DNA of 64,000 bases, taken from contig NZ_JBHUOZ010000001.1 in NCBI RefSeq assembly GCF_042686025.1, forward strand, positions 186,001 through 250,000, written 5' to 3'. Source of the DNA: Terrimonas rubra. GTDB lineage: Bacteria; Bacteroidota; Bacteroidia; Chitinophagales; Chitinophagaceae. The notes beneath the pieces were generated by a model. It was not told the origin of the DNA, made no database searches, and saw only the letters and a list, made by a program, of their open reading frames with translations. Each line of letters starts with the position of its first letter. The stretch's first letter is position 1. This document shows, one piece after another, positions 7,241 to 16,813 of the stretch. The translations under genes and the position numbers were made by a program.

Positions 7241-8944
7241 ATGAACACAGAAATAACCGGCATTGTACTTATGTATGCACTGGCCGTACTACTGGCCATT
7301 CCACTGGGCAGGTATATCGGTAAAATATTCAGTAACCAGCCAACCTGGCTGGATACCGTTTTAAACCCGGTAGATAAACTATTTTATAAATTAAGCGGTA
7401 TTAACCCTGCCAGGGAGATGAACTGGAAACAACACCTGGTGGCCCTGCTTACCATTAACCTGTCCTGGTTTTTACTGGGCATGTTTGTACTCATGAACAT
7501 GGGCTGGCTGCCGCTGAACCCGGATGGCAACCCCTCCATGGACGCCACGCTGGCATTTAATACTGCTACCAGTTTTATTTGTAATACCAACCTGCAACAC
7601 TATTCAGGAGAAACGGGTATGTCCTACCTGGGACAACTGGTACTGATGTTGTTTCAATTTGTGAGTGCGGGCTGTGGTATTGCCATTGCAGCGGTGTTGT
7701 TTTTTGCCATGAAGGAAAGAACTGCCGGTAAACTGGGAAATTTCTATTTTTTCTTTGTGCGTTCCTGCACCAGGATATTGTTTCCCATTGCCCTGGTAGT
7801 GGCCACCTTATTGTTATTCAATGGCACCCCCATGACCTTTGAAGGTAAGGATACGATTACCAATTTGCAGGGTGATACCATACAGGTAAGTCGTGGGCCC
7901 GTAGCTGCTTTTGTACCCATTAAACATTTAGGCACCAATGGCGGTGGCTTTTTTGGCCCCAACTCGGCCCACCCTTTTGAAAACCCTAACTATTTTACCA
8001 ATATAGTGGAGATGGTAACACAGATGATCATTCCCATTGCCATGATCTTTGCACTTGGCTTTATACTCAAACGCCGGAGGTTTGCCTGGACGGTGTTCGG
8101 TGTAATGACCGTTGGATTTCTGTTACTCACCATTCCCACGGTTATTACCGAAATGAAAGGTAACCCTGACATCAGCAGTATGGGTATCGGTCAATCCATG
8201 GGCAATATGGAAGGCAAGGAACTGCGTTTTGGTTCTGCCGCCTCTGCCTACTGGAGTATTGCTACCACCGTTATTTCTACCGGCAGTATTAACTCCATGC
8301 ACGATAGTTTTATGCCCCTTAGCGGTATGAACCAGATGCTGGGCATGATGGTGAATGCTTTTTATGGTGGTGCTGGTGTAGGCTTATTAAACTTTTACAT
8401 CTTCATTATACTGGCCGTATTTATCAGCGGGCTGATGGTAGGAAGAACACCGGAGTTCATGGGTAAAAAAATAGAGGCAAGGGAGATGAAGATCGCCATG
8501 ATCATTGCACTGTTACACCCTTTATTAATATTAGCCGGTACAGCCATTGCCAGTCACCTGTACGCCGGTAACCCCGAAGCTTATGCAGGCTGGCTGAACA
8601 ACCCCGGTTATCATGGTTTCAGCGAAATGTTATACGAGTTCACTTCGTCCAGCGCCAATAATGGCAGCGGCTTTGAAGGCTTGGGTGATAATACGCCTTT
8701 CTGGAATATAAGCTGTGGTATTGTAATGTTACTGGCCAGGTACCTGCCAATCATTGGCCCGATAGCTATTGCCGGAAGCCTGGCTACTAAAAAATATATT
8801 CCCGAAAGCGCGGGCACGTTAAAGACCGATACACCAACTTTTGGCCTGATGGTATTTGCGGTAATTGCCATTATAGCGGCCTTATCATTTTTCCCGGCAC
8901 TGGCATTGGGCCCTATAGCAGAATATTTTTCCCTGTATCATTAG
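7241..8944 (+). CDS. kdpA: Potassium-transporting ATPase subunit KdpA
   Basis: Protein of 567 aa, normal for KdpA, with about ten membrane spans. It is the K+-selecting channel-like subunit of the KdpFABC pump in the inner membrane. Pore-loop signatures are visible: SFICNTNLQHYSGE at about 112-125, GTNGGGFFGPNSAHPFENP at about 229-247 and STGSINSMHDSF at about 346-357. The first residues (NTEITGIVLMYALAVLLAIPLGRYIGK) match the family N-terminus. Unusually, 212 bp separate its stop from kdpB. Confidence 0.98.
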   Translation: MNTEITGIVLMYALAVLLAIPLGRYIGKIFSNQPTWLDTVLNPVDKLFYKLSGINPAREMNWKQHLVALLTINLSWFLLGMFVLMNMGWLPLNPDGNPSMDATLAFNTATSFICNTNLQHYSGETGMSYLGQLVLMLFQFVSAGCGIAIAAVLFFAMKERTAGKLGNFYFFFVRSCTRILFPIALVVATLLLFNGTPMTFEGKDTITNLQGDTIQVSRGPVAAFVPIKHLGTNGGGFFGPNSAHPFENPNYFTNIVEMVTQMIIPIAMIFALGFILKRRRFAWTVFGVMTVGFLLLTIPTVITEMKGNPDISSMGIGQSMGNMEGKELRFGSAASAYWSIATTVISTGSINSMHDSFMPLSGMNQMLGMMVNAFYGGAGVGLLNFYIFIILAVFISGLMVGRTPEFMGKKIEAREMKIAMIIALLHPLLILAGTAIASHLYAGNPEAYAGWLNNPGYHGFSEMLYEFTSSSANNGSGFEGLGDNTPFWNISCGIVMLLARYLPIIGPIAIAGSLATKKYIPESAGTLKTDTPTFGLMVFAVIAIIAALSFFPALALGPIAEYFSLYH

Positions 8945-8951
8945 TATAATA

Positions 8952-9077
8952 ATGAAGCCGGCAGCATTACTACTATCAGCCATAGTTGCGTCGCACACTT
9001 GTACACCTGTACCCTGTGCACCGTGTTTACAGCAAGCCTGCGGTAGTTGCCGGTGTCTTCATCAATCAGTTCAATAG
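8952..9077 (+). CDS. Candidate 41-residue Cys-rich peptide in the kdpA-kdpB gap
   Basis: An ATG 7 bp after the kdpA stop opens a 41-codon frame. It has a basic start and short hydrophobic stretch (MKPAALLLSAIVASH) followed by a Cys-rich tail with six cysteines (TCTPVPCAPC, then ACGSCRC). It could be a small exported or metal-binding peptide, or a chance frame in an unusually long spacer. No homologue is recognised and codon evidence is too short to decide. Confidence 0.3.
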   Translation: MKPAALLLSAIVASHTCTPVPCAPCLQQACGSCRCLHQSVQ

Positions 9078-9156
9078 CATTACCGGACGATGCAGTGAGT
9101 GACACAACAAAAGCCACATAGCAATATGGACGCCGGTAAAACAAAAAATAAAAAAG

Positions 9157-11202
9157 ATGCGTACAAATTATAATAACAACCAGCTTATACAGGCATCGCT
9201 TGTAAAAGAAGCTTTGAAACAATCCTTTATAAAACTGCACCCCGCCGGCATGTACCGCAACCCGGTAATGTTTATGGTATGGATCGGCACGCTGATCATG
9301 GCAGGCGTGTGCATGTGGGTTGCCCTGGGCGAACAAAGCCAGGGTAGCCTTGTCTACAATATTATTGTAACGGCCGTATTATTTATCACCCTGTTGTTTG
9401 CCAATTTTGCCGAGGCCATTGCCGAAGCAAGAGGCAAGACCCAGGCCAATAGTTTGCGTAAAACAAGAGAAGAAACGCCTGCTAAGTGGATACAGACCGT
9501 TGGCGAAATGTATGTGAATGAATTAAAAATTGTTCCTTCTTCGCAATTGAGAAAAGGCGATATTTTTCTTTGCGAACCGGGTGATATTATTCCTTCCGAT
9601 GGCGAGATCATTGAAGGACTGGCAACGATAGATGAAAGCGCTATTACCGGTGAAAGCGCTCCCGTTATACGTGAAGCCGGTGGCGATAAGAGCAGCGTGA
9701 CAGGTGGCACCAAGGTATTATCGGATCATATAAAAGTAAAAGTAACCACCGAACCGGGCGAAAGTTTCCTCGATAAAATGATTGCCCTGGTAGAAGGCGC
9801 CAGCCGCCAGAAAACACCCAATGAAATTGCGCTGACCATTTTACTGGCGGGCTTTACCCTGGTGTTTATTATTGTTACGGTAACGCTGAAACCATTTGCC
9901 GGTTATGCACAAACACCCATCACCATTGCAGCCTTTATTTCCTTATTTGTTTGTTTAATACCCACTACCATCGGGGGTTTATTATCGGCCATTGGTATTG
10001 CCGGTATGGACAGGGCTTTAAGGGCCAATGTAATTACCAAGAGCGGCCGCGCTGTAGAAACAGCGGGGGATGTGGATGTATTGCTGCTGGATAAAACCGG
10101 CACCATTACTATTGGTAACCGCAAAGCCACCCATTTTCACCCGGTAGCCGGTGTGGATGAAAAACATTTTTTAAAAGCTGCCATACTAAGCTCAATGGCC
10201 GATGAAACACCGGAAGGAAAATCCATCATAGAACTGGCAGGCATTAACCCTTCTTCTTTTACTGTTACCCAGCCACGCTTTATCAGCTTTACAGCAGAAA
10301 CCAGGAGTTCGGGTATTGACTACGACAATATTAAGATCCGTAAAGGCGCTTTTGATGCCATTCGTAAACTGGTAGAAAGAGCAGGCAACAGCTTTCCGAA
10401 AGAAGCGGAAGAAATAGTAAAGGTTATTTCCAGTAATGGCGGCACACCCCTGGTAGTAGCGGAAAACGAAAAAGTATTAGGCGTTATTGAATTGCAGGAT
10501 ATTATTAAACCAGGCATACAGGAACGTTTTGAACGTTTACGTAAAATGGGCATTAAAACCGTAATGGTAACAGGCGACAACCCCTTAACCGCAAAATACA
10601 TTGCCGAAAAAGCCGGTGTTGATGATTTTATTGCCGAGGCAAAACCCGAAGATAAAATGAACTATATCCGTAAAGAGCAGGCAGCAGGCCGCCTGGTAGC
10701 GATGATGGGCGATGGCACCAACGATGCCCCGGCATTGGCCCAGGCCGATGTGGGTGTGGCCATGAACAGCGGTACACAGGCTGCCAAAGAAGCCGGTAAT
10801 ATGGTTGACCTGGATAACGACCCCACCAAACTGATAGAAGTAGTGGAAATAGGTAAACAGTTATTAATGACCAGGGGTACATTGACCACCTTCAGTATTG
10901 CCAATGATGTGGCCAAGTATTTTGCCATTGTACCGGCCCTGTTCATTGCAGCAGTTCCGGCTTTACAGGGATTGAATATTATGCAGCTGCATTCACCCGA
11001 AACGGCTATTCTTTCCGCCGTAATTTTTAATGCTATTATTATACCGCTATTGATTCCCCTGGCCTTAAAGGGTGTGCCCTATAAACCCATCGGGGCGGGC
11101 GCTTTATTAAGGCGCAACCTGCTGATCTATGGTTTGGGCGGCGTACTGATACCTTTTATCGGCATTAAATTAATTGACCTTTTTGTTTCCTTATTTTTTT
11201 AA
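9157..11202 (+). CDS. kdpB: Potassium-transporting ATPase ATP-binding subunit KdpB
   Basis: Protein of 681 aa. It is a P-type ATPase that hydrolyses ATP to drive K+ uptake with KdpA. The actuator motif is SAITGES at about 166-172, the phosphorylation motif LLDKTGTIT has Asp at about 312, and the hinge motif is MMGDGTNDAPALAQADVGVAM at about 516-536. The start MRTNYNNNQLIQASLVKEALKQSF fits the Bacteroidota KdpB N-terminus. It is followed by kdpC after 11 bp. Confidence 0.98.
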   Translation: MRTNYNNNQLIQASLVKEALKQSFIKLHPAGMYRNPVMFMVWIGTLIMAGVCMWVALGEQSQGSLVYNIIVTAVLFITLLFANFAEAIAEARGKTQANSLRKTREETPAKWIQTVGEMYVNELKIVPSSQLRKGDIFLCEPGDIIPSDGEIIEGLATIDESAITGESAPVIREAGGDKSSVTGGTKVLSDHIKVKVTTEPGESFLDKMIALVEGASRQKTPNEIALTILLAGFTLVFIIVTVTLKPFAGYAQTPITIAAFISLFVCLIPTTIGGLLSAIGIAGMDRALRANVITKSGRAVETAGDVDVLLLDKTGTITIGNRKATHFHPVAGVDEKHFLKAAILSSMADETPEGKSIIELAGINPSSFTVTQPRFISFTAETRSSGIDYDNIKIRKGAFDAIRKLVERAGNSFPKEAEEIVKVISSNGGTPLVVAENEKVLGVIELQDIIKPGIQERFERLRKMGIKTVMVTGDNPLTAKYIAEKAGVDDFIAEAKPEDKMNYIRKEQAAGRLVAMMGDGTNDAPALAQADVGVAMNSGTQAAKEAGNMVDLDNDPTKLIEVVEIGKQLLMTRGTLTTFSIANDVAKYFAIVPALFIAAVPALQGLNIMQLHSPETAILSAVIFNAIIIPLLIPLALKGVPYKPIGAGALLRRNLLIYGLGGVLIPFIGIKLIDLFVSLFF

Positions 11203-11213
11203 AATTATTCAAC

Positions 11214-11774
11214 ATGAAAGCGCATATTTTCCCCGCCATCAGGCTTACCCTGGTTTGCCTGTTATTTTTCTCGGGCATTTATACCTGTATTGTTTTAGGC
11301 ATTGCACAGTTTGCCCCCAACAAAGGAAAGGGCGAACTGGTGCTGCAAAATGGCAAAGCTTATTACGTTAACCTGGGGCAAAAGTTTACCGATGATAAAT
11401 ACTTCCACTCCCGCCCTTCGGCAGTAGAGTATAATGCAGCCGGTGCAGGCGGTAGTAACAAAGGCCCTTCCAACCCTGCTTACCTGGCTACGGTTGCGGA
11501 ACGCATTGACAGTTTTTTAGTACATAACCCCGGCATTCGCAGATCCGATATTCCTGCCGACCTGGTAACCGCCAGCGGCGGCGGCCTCGATCCGCATATT
11601 TCAGTACAGGCTGCCAATGTACAGGTAAAACGGGTAGCCAAAGCAAGAGCTATGGCCGAAGGTAATATCCAGCAACTTATTCTTTCCTGCACGGAAAAAC
11701 CTTTCCTGGGTTTGTTTGGCACAGAACGCATTAATGTACTCCAATTGAACATAGCATTAGACAATTTAAAATAA
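11214..11774 (+). CDS. kdpC: Potassium-transporting ATPase subunit KdpC
   Basis: Protein of 186 aa with one N-terminal membrane span (IRLTLVCLLFFSGIYTCIVLGIAQ) and a periplasmic domain holding the family signatures YFHSRPSAVEYNAAGAGGSNKGPSNP at about 63-88 and TASGGGLDPHIS at about 120-131. KdpC is the assembly and affinity-modulating subunit of KdpFABC. It lies 11 bp after kdpB and 5 bp before the porin-like gene, so all are one operon. Confidence 0.97.
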   Translation: MKAHIFPAIRLTLVCLLFFSGIYTCIVLGIAQFAPNKGKGELVLQNGKAYYVNLGQKFTDDKYFHSRPSAVEYNAAGAGGSNKGPSNPAYLATVAERIDSFLVHNPGIRRSDIPADLVTASGGGLDPHISVQAANVQVKRVAKARAMAEGNIQQLILSCTEKPFLGLFGTERINVLQLNIALDNLK

Positions 11775-11779
11775 TACAG

Positions 11780-12856
11780 ATGAAAAAAATAATGACAGCA
11801 GTTATCATCATGCTTGCTGTAAAAGGATCAGCTCAAACGGATAGCAGTACTTCACCTTTAACCATCAGCGGGTACCTGGAAACTTATTATACCTATGATT
11901 TTGGTAAGCCAGCGGGGCATGACCGGCAACCTTTTCTTTACTCCTTTAACCGGCATAATGAAGTGAATATAAATATGGCCATGATCAAAGCCGATTATCA
12001 AACCAGTGTCATCAGGGCCAACCTGGCATTAATGACCGGTACTTATGCCAATGCCAACCTTGCGGCCGAACCGGGGGTATTAAAAAATATTTACGAGGCC
12101 AATGCCGGGGTAAAACTGTCGAAGAAAAAGGAGCTTTGGGTAGATGCCGGCATTTTTGCCTCGCATATTGGTTTTGAAAGTGCCATTGGTAAAGATTGCT
12201 GGGCATTGACCCGCGGTATACTGGCCGACAACTCTCCCTATTACGAAAGCGGGGTAAAACTTTCCTATACCAGCGATAACGGTAAATGGTTTGCCAGTGG
12301 GTTAGTGCTGAATGGCTGGCAACGCATACAAAGAGTGAACGGTAATAATACACCGGCCTTTGGTCACCAGCTTACTTATAAACCCAACGATAAAATCACC
12401 CTGAACAGCAGTAGTTTTATTGGGAATGATAAACCCGACAGCAGCAGGCAGATGCGTTATTTCCATAATTTTTATGGTATATGGCAAATCAGCAACCAGT
12501 TTGCCATTACCGCCGGCTTTGATATAGGCGCCGAACAAAAAGTAAAAGGCAGCAGTCGCTATAACAACTGGTATACCCCTGTACTGATGACACGTTTCAG
12601 CGTTAATGCCCGGCATCATATTACAGCAAGAGGTGAATATTACCATGATACCCACGGGGTGATCATTGCCTCCGGCTCACCCAATGGTTTTCAAACCTGG
12701 GGTTATTCATTGAACTACGACTGGATGATCCGCAATAATGTGTTATGGAGGATAGAAGGACGAGGCTTTACGGCAAAAGACAAAATATTTTTCCAGGGCG
12801 ATACACCTGTAAATAATAACTTTTTTGTAAGCACGGCCCTGGCCCTTTCTTTTTAA
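11780..12856 (+). CDS. Outer-membrane beta-barrel porin of the kdp operon (BBP2-like)
   Basis: Protein of 358 aa. The signal peptide ends about residue 19 (GSAQ). The rest is alternating beta-strand sequence rich in aromatic girdles (ISGYLETYYTYDF, FLYSFNRHNEVNINMAMI) and ends in a C-terminal strand with terminal Phe (FFVSTALALSF), a barrel-insertion signal. It resembles the OmpL-like beta-barrel porin-2 group. Its place between kdpC and the KdpD-like gene suggests that it lets K+ cross the outer membrane under potassium limitation. That role is inferred from context. Confidence 0.85.
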   Translation: MKKIMTAVIIMLAVKGSAQTDSSTSPLTISGYLETYYTYDFGKPAGHDRQPFLYSFNRHNEVNINMAMIKADYQTSVIRANLALMTGTYANANLAAEPGVLKNIYEANAGVKLSKKKELWVDAGIFASHIGFESAIGKDCWALTRGILADNSPYYESGVKLSYTSDNGKWFASGLVLNGWQRIQRVNGNNTPAFGHQLTYKPNDKITLNSSSFIGNDKPDSSRQMRYFHNFYGIWQISNQFAITAGFDIGAEQKVKGSSRYNNWYTPVLMTRFSVNARHHITARGEYYHDTHGVIIASGSPNGFQTWGYSLNYDWMIRNNVLWRIEGRGFTAKDKIFFQGDTPVNNNFFVSTALALSF

Positions 12857-12863
12857 ACCTGGT

Positions 12864-13991
12864 ATGATGGAAGCAACAAAAAAATCGGCGGAGGAATTTC
12901 TGCAACTGATCAAAAAAGCCCGGCAGGGAAAGTTTAAAGTCTATATTGGCATGAGTGCCGGAGTAGGTAAAACCTACCGTATGTTACAGGAAGCACATGC
13001 TTTGTTAAAGAACGGCATTGATGTAAGAATAGGTTATATAGAAACCCATAACCGCCCGGAGACACATGCATTGCTGGAAGGCTTACCCCTTATACCACGG
13101 CGCCGTTTGTTTTACAAAGGCAAAGAGCTGGAGGAGCTGGATGTACAGGCCGTTATCAGCCTGCGGCCCGAAGTTGTTATTATTGATGAGCTGGCCCATA
13201 CCAATATTGAGGGCAGCAAGAACCTGAAACGCTGGCAGGATGTAACGGATATACTGGATGCAGGCATTAATGTGATAAGTGCAGTAAACATTCAGCATAT
13301 TGAAAGCCTGAATGAAGAAGTAAAAGCCATTACCGGCGTTGAAGTAAAAGAACGCATACCCGACAGTGTGCTGGCCCGCGCCGATGAAGTAGTAAATATT
13401 GACCTTACGGCCGATGAGCTGATCAGCCGGTTGAAAGAGGGCAAGATATATGAGCCGGCAAAGATTGAAAGGGCCCTGCTTAATTTTTTTAAGGGCGAAC
13501 ATATTTTACAATTGCGTGAACTGGCCCTGAAAGAAGTAGCTTCGCAGGTAGAACGTAAAGTAGAAACCGAGGTTACCCGGACCAATGCCGGTAAAAGAGA
13601 ACGTTTCCTGGCCTGTATCAGCTCGAACGACAAAACCGCCAGGACGGTTATCCGTAAAACAGCCAGGCTGGCCAATTATTATAACAGTAAGTGGTATGTA
13701 CTGTATGTACAAACACCGGCTGAAAGACCCGACAGGATTGCCCTGGATAAACAAAGGCACCTGATCAATAATTTTAAACTGGCAACGGAACTTGGGGCCG
13801 AGATTATTAAAACAGAGAGTGCACATATTGCGCTTACCATTATGCAGCAATGCGAGGAACGCAAGGCCACCACTATTTGTATCGGCAAGCCGCACCTGCG
13901 TTTATGGAAAGTGATACTGGCCACCAATGTATTTAATGAACTTCTGAAAAAACTATCGGCCAGTGATATTGACCTTGTTATTTTAAGTTAA
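12864..13991 (+). CDS. KdpD N-terminal sensor protein (KdpD domain plus USP domain, no kinase)
   Basis: Protein of 375 aa, against about 900 for full KdpD. Residues 20-235 are the KdpD sensor domain (KVYIGMSAGVGKTYRMLQEA with its Walker A, VVIIDELAHTN with Walker B, then SLNEEVKAITGVEVKERIPDSV). Residues 245-375 are a universal-stress-protein domain (RFLACISSNDKTARTVIRKTARLA, IDLVILS). The DUF4118 membrane region and kinase core are absent. A separate kinase follows after 9 bp, so KdpD function is split over two proteins. It probably senses cytosolic K+ or nucleotide and controls that kinase. Confidence 0.93.
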   Translation: MMEATKKSAEEFLQLIKKARQGKFKVYIGMSAGVGKTYRMLQEAHALLKNGIDVRIGYIETHNRPETHALLEGLPLIPRRRLFYKGKELEELDVQAVISLRPEVVIIDELAHTNIEGSKNLKRWQDVTDILDAGINVISAVNIQHIESLNEEVKAITGVEVKERIPDSVLARADEVVNIDLTADELISRLKEGKIYEPAKIERALLNFFKGEHILQLRELALKEVASQVERKVETEVTRTNAGKRERFLACISSNDKTARTVIRKTARLANYYNSKWYVLYVQTPAERPDRIALDKQRHLINNFKLATELGAEIIKTESAHIALTIMQQCEERKATTICIGKPHLRLWKVILATNVFNELLKKLSASDIDLVILS

Positions 13992-14000
13992 ATAACTACG

Positions 14001-15737
14001 ATGAAAATTAAAACAAAATTATTACTGGGTGTGGGGCTGCTGTTTATTATGATAGCCCTTTTAACTACCCTGGGCCTTTGGTATATTAACCAGCTGTCGG
14101 GCGATTCTAAAAACATACTCACCGACAATTACAACACCATTGATTATTGCCGGCAGATGCTCAACAGCCTGAACAAGGATATTGCCGACACGGGCACCCA
14201 GGCTGATTTCCAGGCCAATCTTTTACAGCAAAAGAATACGATCACCGAAACCGGTGAAAGAGAGCTGACCGATAAACTGGAAGCTGACTTTAACCAACTG
14301 ATCCGTACACCGGCAGATAGCATGCTTCAGAATAATATCCGCCATGACCTGATGGATATTATGTTACTGAACATGCAGGCCATACAGCGTAAGAGCAGTA
14401 TTGCCGGGCAAACAGCCGAAAGTGCTGTGTTCTGGATATCGCTCACAGGCGTGATTTGTTTTGTACTGGCTTTTACCATGCTGGTAAACCTGCCCGGCAA
14501 TATTGCCAACCCCATAAAAGAGCTTACGACCAGCATTAAACAGGTGGCGGCCCAAAATTATTCCGAGCGGGTACATTTTGAGCAACACAATGAATTTGGT
14601 GAACTGGCCGCAGCCTTTAATACCATGGCCGGCAAGTTACAGGAATACCAGGCCGGCAGCCTGGAGAAATTAATGATGGAGAAGAAGCGCATTGAAACCC
14701 TGATCAATAATATGAGCGAACCGGTAATAGGACTGGATAATAACCGGGATATTCTTTTTATGAACAATACCGCCCTGCAGATCACCGGCCTGCAGCAACA
14801 GCAGGTTATCGGCAAACCGGTACAGGAAATTGCAACCAAGAATGACCTGGTAAAAAAATTAACAGAGGAGTTGTTTAATCCTGGTTCAACCACCCATACA
14901 GCGCCTGTAAAAATATATGCGGACAATAAAGAAAGTTATTTTGAAAAAGAGATCATTCCCATCCGGATCATTCCAACCGGTGAAAAAGAGGAAAAACATA
15001 TTGGCGATGTGATCATGTTACAGAATATAACACCGTATAAGGAACTGGATTTTGCCAAGACCAATTTTATAGCTACGGTTTCGCACGAGCTTAAAACACC
15101 TATCTCGGCCATTAAAATGAGTTTACAACTATTAGAGAATAAACAGATAGGCACATTAAATACAGAACAGCAGGGGCTGGTAGAAAGTATACGGGATGAT
15201 GCCGGCAGGTTATTAAAAATAACCGGTGAACTATTGAATATGACACAGGTGGAGAGTGGATCAATCCATATCAATATAACTCCCACTGATGTGCGGGATA
15301 TTATTCACTATGCCATTAATGCCAACAAAACCGCTGCGGAGCAAAAACAGGTCAGCATTCATATAAAAGCAAACACACCTTTAAGCGTTTTTGCCGACTC
15401 GGAAAAAACAGCCTGGGTACTGACCAATTTATTATCCAATGCCATCCGTTATTCCCACGATCATTCAACCATTGATATTACAGTGCAGGAGGAAAATGAT
15501 AAAATAAGATTTTCCGTTACGGATACCGGCCAGGGCATTCCCCCGGAATACATTAATAAAGTGTTTGACCGCTACTTCCGTATACCCGGCACCAAAAAAG
15601 AAGGCACCGGCCTGGGACTAAGCATCAGTAAGGAGTTTATTGAGGCTCAGGGTGGTACTATCAGTGCAAAAAGTGATTTTGGAGCAGGCAGTACTTTCTC
15701 CTTTTGGTTAAAGGGTTTTCATACCAGTAATACCTGA
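14001..15737 (+). CDS. Sensor histidine kinase of the kdp cluster (HAMP-PAS-HisKA-HATPase)
   Basis: Protein of 578 aa. It has two membrane spans at about 5-28 and 145-166, a HAMP domain at about 167-220 (LPGNIANPIKELTTSIKQV, HNEFGELAAAFNTMAGKL), a PAS domain at about 230-350 and a HisKA domain with phospho-accepting His at about 361 (FIATVSHELKTPISAIKMSL). The HATPase end has DTGQGIPPEYINKVFDRYFR and GTGLGLSISKEF. It is the last gene of the kdp operon and most likely phosphorylates the sigma-54 activator at 5549-6889. Together with the USP/KdpD protein it replaces a full-length KdpD. Confidence 0.93.
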   Translation: MKIKTKLLLGVGLLFIMIALLTTLGLWYINQLSGDSKNILTDNYNTIDYCRQMLNSLNKDIADTGTQADFQANLLQQKNTITETGERELTDKLEADFNQLIRTPADSMLQNNIRHDLMDIMLLNMQAIQRKSSIAGQTAESAVFWISLTGVICFVLAFTMLVNLPGNIANPIKELTTSIKQVAAQNYSERVHFEQHNEFGELAAAFNTMAGKLQEYQAGSLEKLMMEKKRIETLINNMSEPVIGLDNNRDILFMNNTALQITGLQQQQVIGKPVQEIATKNDLVKKLTEELFNPGSTTHTAPVKIYADNKESYFEKEIIPIRIIPTGEKEEKHIGDVIMLQNITPYKELDFAKTNFIATVSHELKTPISAIKMSLQLLENKQIGTLNTEQQGLVESIRDDAGRLLKITGELLNMTQVESGSIHINITPTDVRDIIHYAINANKTAAEQKQVSIHIKANTPLSVFADSEKTAWVLTNLLSNAIRYSHDHSTIDITVQEENDKIRFSVTDTGQGIPPEYINKVFDRYFRIPGTKKEGTGLGLSISKEFIEAQGGTISAKSDFGAGSTFSFWLKGFHTSNT

Positions 15738-15778
15738 TCCGTTCTTTCCCTTATTTTTACAAACTCATTTTGATACAG

Positions 15779-16369
15779 ATGCCTGCACAGACTAACAATG
15801 AAATTTCTTCCTTTTGTCCTAAAAACCAGGGCGAATGGCGACGCTGGTTAAAAAAACATCACCAGGCAGAAACAGCCGTCTGGCTTATCTACTACAAAAA
15901 AACATCACCCAATCATAATTTAACCTGGAGCGAAGCCGTGGATGAAGCACTGTGTTTTGGCTGGATAGACAGTGTAAAAAAAACATTGGATGAAGAAAGA
16001 TTCATCCAGTTTTTCAGTAAAAGAAAACCCAGTAGCGGCTGGTCTAAAATAAACAAGGCCAAGATTGAACAACTGGTTAAAGACGACAAGATGATGCCTG
16101 CCGGTTTTGCATGTATAGAAAAAGCGAAACAAAACGGCTCCTGGTTCCTGCTGGATACGGTGGAAGCCATGATCATTCCCAAAGACCTGTTACAGGCTTT
16201 TAAAGTTTACCCCGGCGCCAAAACCTATTTCACGGGCTTAAAAAAAGCTGAACAAAAAATCATGTTACATTGGGTAGCCACCGCCAAACGCCCGGAAACA
16301 AGGGCAAAAAGGATCGATGAAATTGCCAGCCTGGCAGCGCAGCAGTTAAAGCCTAAACAATTCAGGTAA
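15779..16369 (+). CDS. YdeI/OmpD-associated family protein
   Basis: Protein of 196 aa from ATG 15779; a TTG 9 bp earlier overlaps a near-consensus -7 box (TCATTTTG), so the ATG is preferred. The family signatures are LKKHHQAETAVWLIYYKKTS, WSEAVDEALCFGWIDSVKKTLDEERFIQFFSKRKPSSGWSKIN and the basic tail with RPETRAKRIDEI. Members are small soluble proteins linked to bacteriocin or peptide resistance in some bacteria, and the biochemical role is not established. It is followed after 21 bp by a small AraC regulator. Confidence 0.85.
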   Translation: MPAQTNNEISSFCPKNQGEWRRWLKKHHQAETAVWLIYYKKTSPNHNLTWSEAVDEALCFGWIDSVKKTLDEERFIQFFSKRKPSSGWSKINKAKIEQLVKDDKMMPAGFACIEKAKQNGSWFLLDTVEAMIIPKDLLQAFKVYPGAKTYFTGLKKAEQKIMLHWVATAKRPETRAKRIDEIASLAAQQLKPKQFR

Positions 16370-16390
16370 AAATTTGTTATACAACATACC

Positions 16391-16738
16391 ATGAAAAGAC
16401 CTGAAACCATAACGGCCGATTTTATAAAAATACTGGATAACCACCTCGATAAAATTGTCAGCGGTGAAACCGATACTTATTTAGAGATCGGTGATATGGC
16501 TGCCCTGCTACATATACACCCTACCCATTTAAGTAATACCATCAAAGCCACTACCGGCAAATCGCCCTGCGATATCTGCAACGATAAAACCATTGAACGG
16601 GCGCAAAAGTTATTACAGGATAGAAGTCTTACGATCGCTTCCATTGCCATGTTACTCACTTACGAGCCCACCAACTTTACCAAGTACTTTAAAAAACATA
16701 CCGGTCAAACACCCCTGCAATACAGGAATAGCCTGTAG
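16391..16738 (+). CDS. Small AraC-type HTH regulator (DNA-binding domain only)
   Basis: Protein of 115 aa consisting almost wholly of an AraC double HTH: first helix-turn-helix around LEIGDMAALLHIHPTHLSNTIKATTG and second around LTIASIAMLLTYEPTNFTKYFKKHTGQTPLQYR. No ligand domain is present. It is followed by an SDR gene with its own promoter. This regulator/SDR pairing is common in Bacteroidota and suggests control of the SDR gene. Confidence 0.85.
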   Translation: MKRPETITADFIKILDNHLDKIVSGETDTYLEIGDMAALLHIHPTHLSNTIKATTGKSPCDICNDKTIERAQKLLQDRSLTIASIAMLLTYEPTNFTKYFKKHTGQTPLQYRNSL

Positions 16739-16789
16739 GCTTGCCTGCAGATTCTGAAACCTTCACCATCATTACCTTTTTTTAAGCGC

Positions 16790-16797
16790 TAGTTTTG
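16790..16797 (+). promoter_or_regulatory. -7 promoter box of the SDR gene
   Basis: TAGTTTTG is a perfect match to the Bacteroidota -7 consensus TAnnTTTG and sits 16 bp before the SDR ATG at 16814. A clear -33 TTTG element was not found. Confidence 0.6.
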
Positions 16798-16813
16798 TAT
16801 ATAAAATAGTACA

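Noticed and set aside
8941..9336. Minus-strand 131-codon frame across the kdpA-kdpB gap
   Set aside because: It runs antisense into kdpB and has no recognisable features; a plus-strand 41-codon frame is the more natural candidate there.
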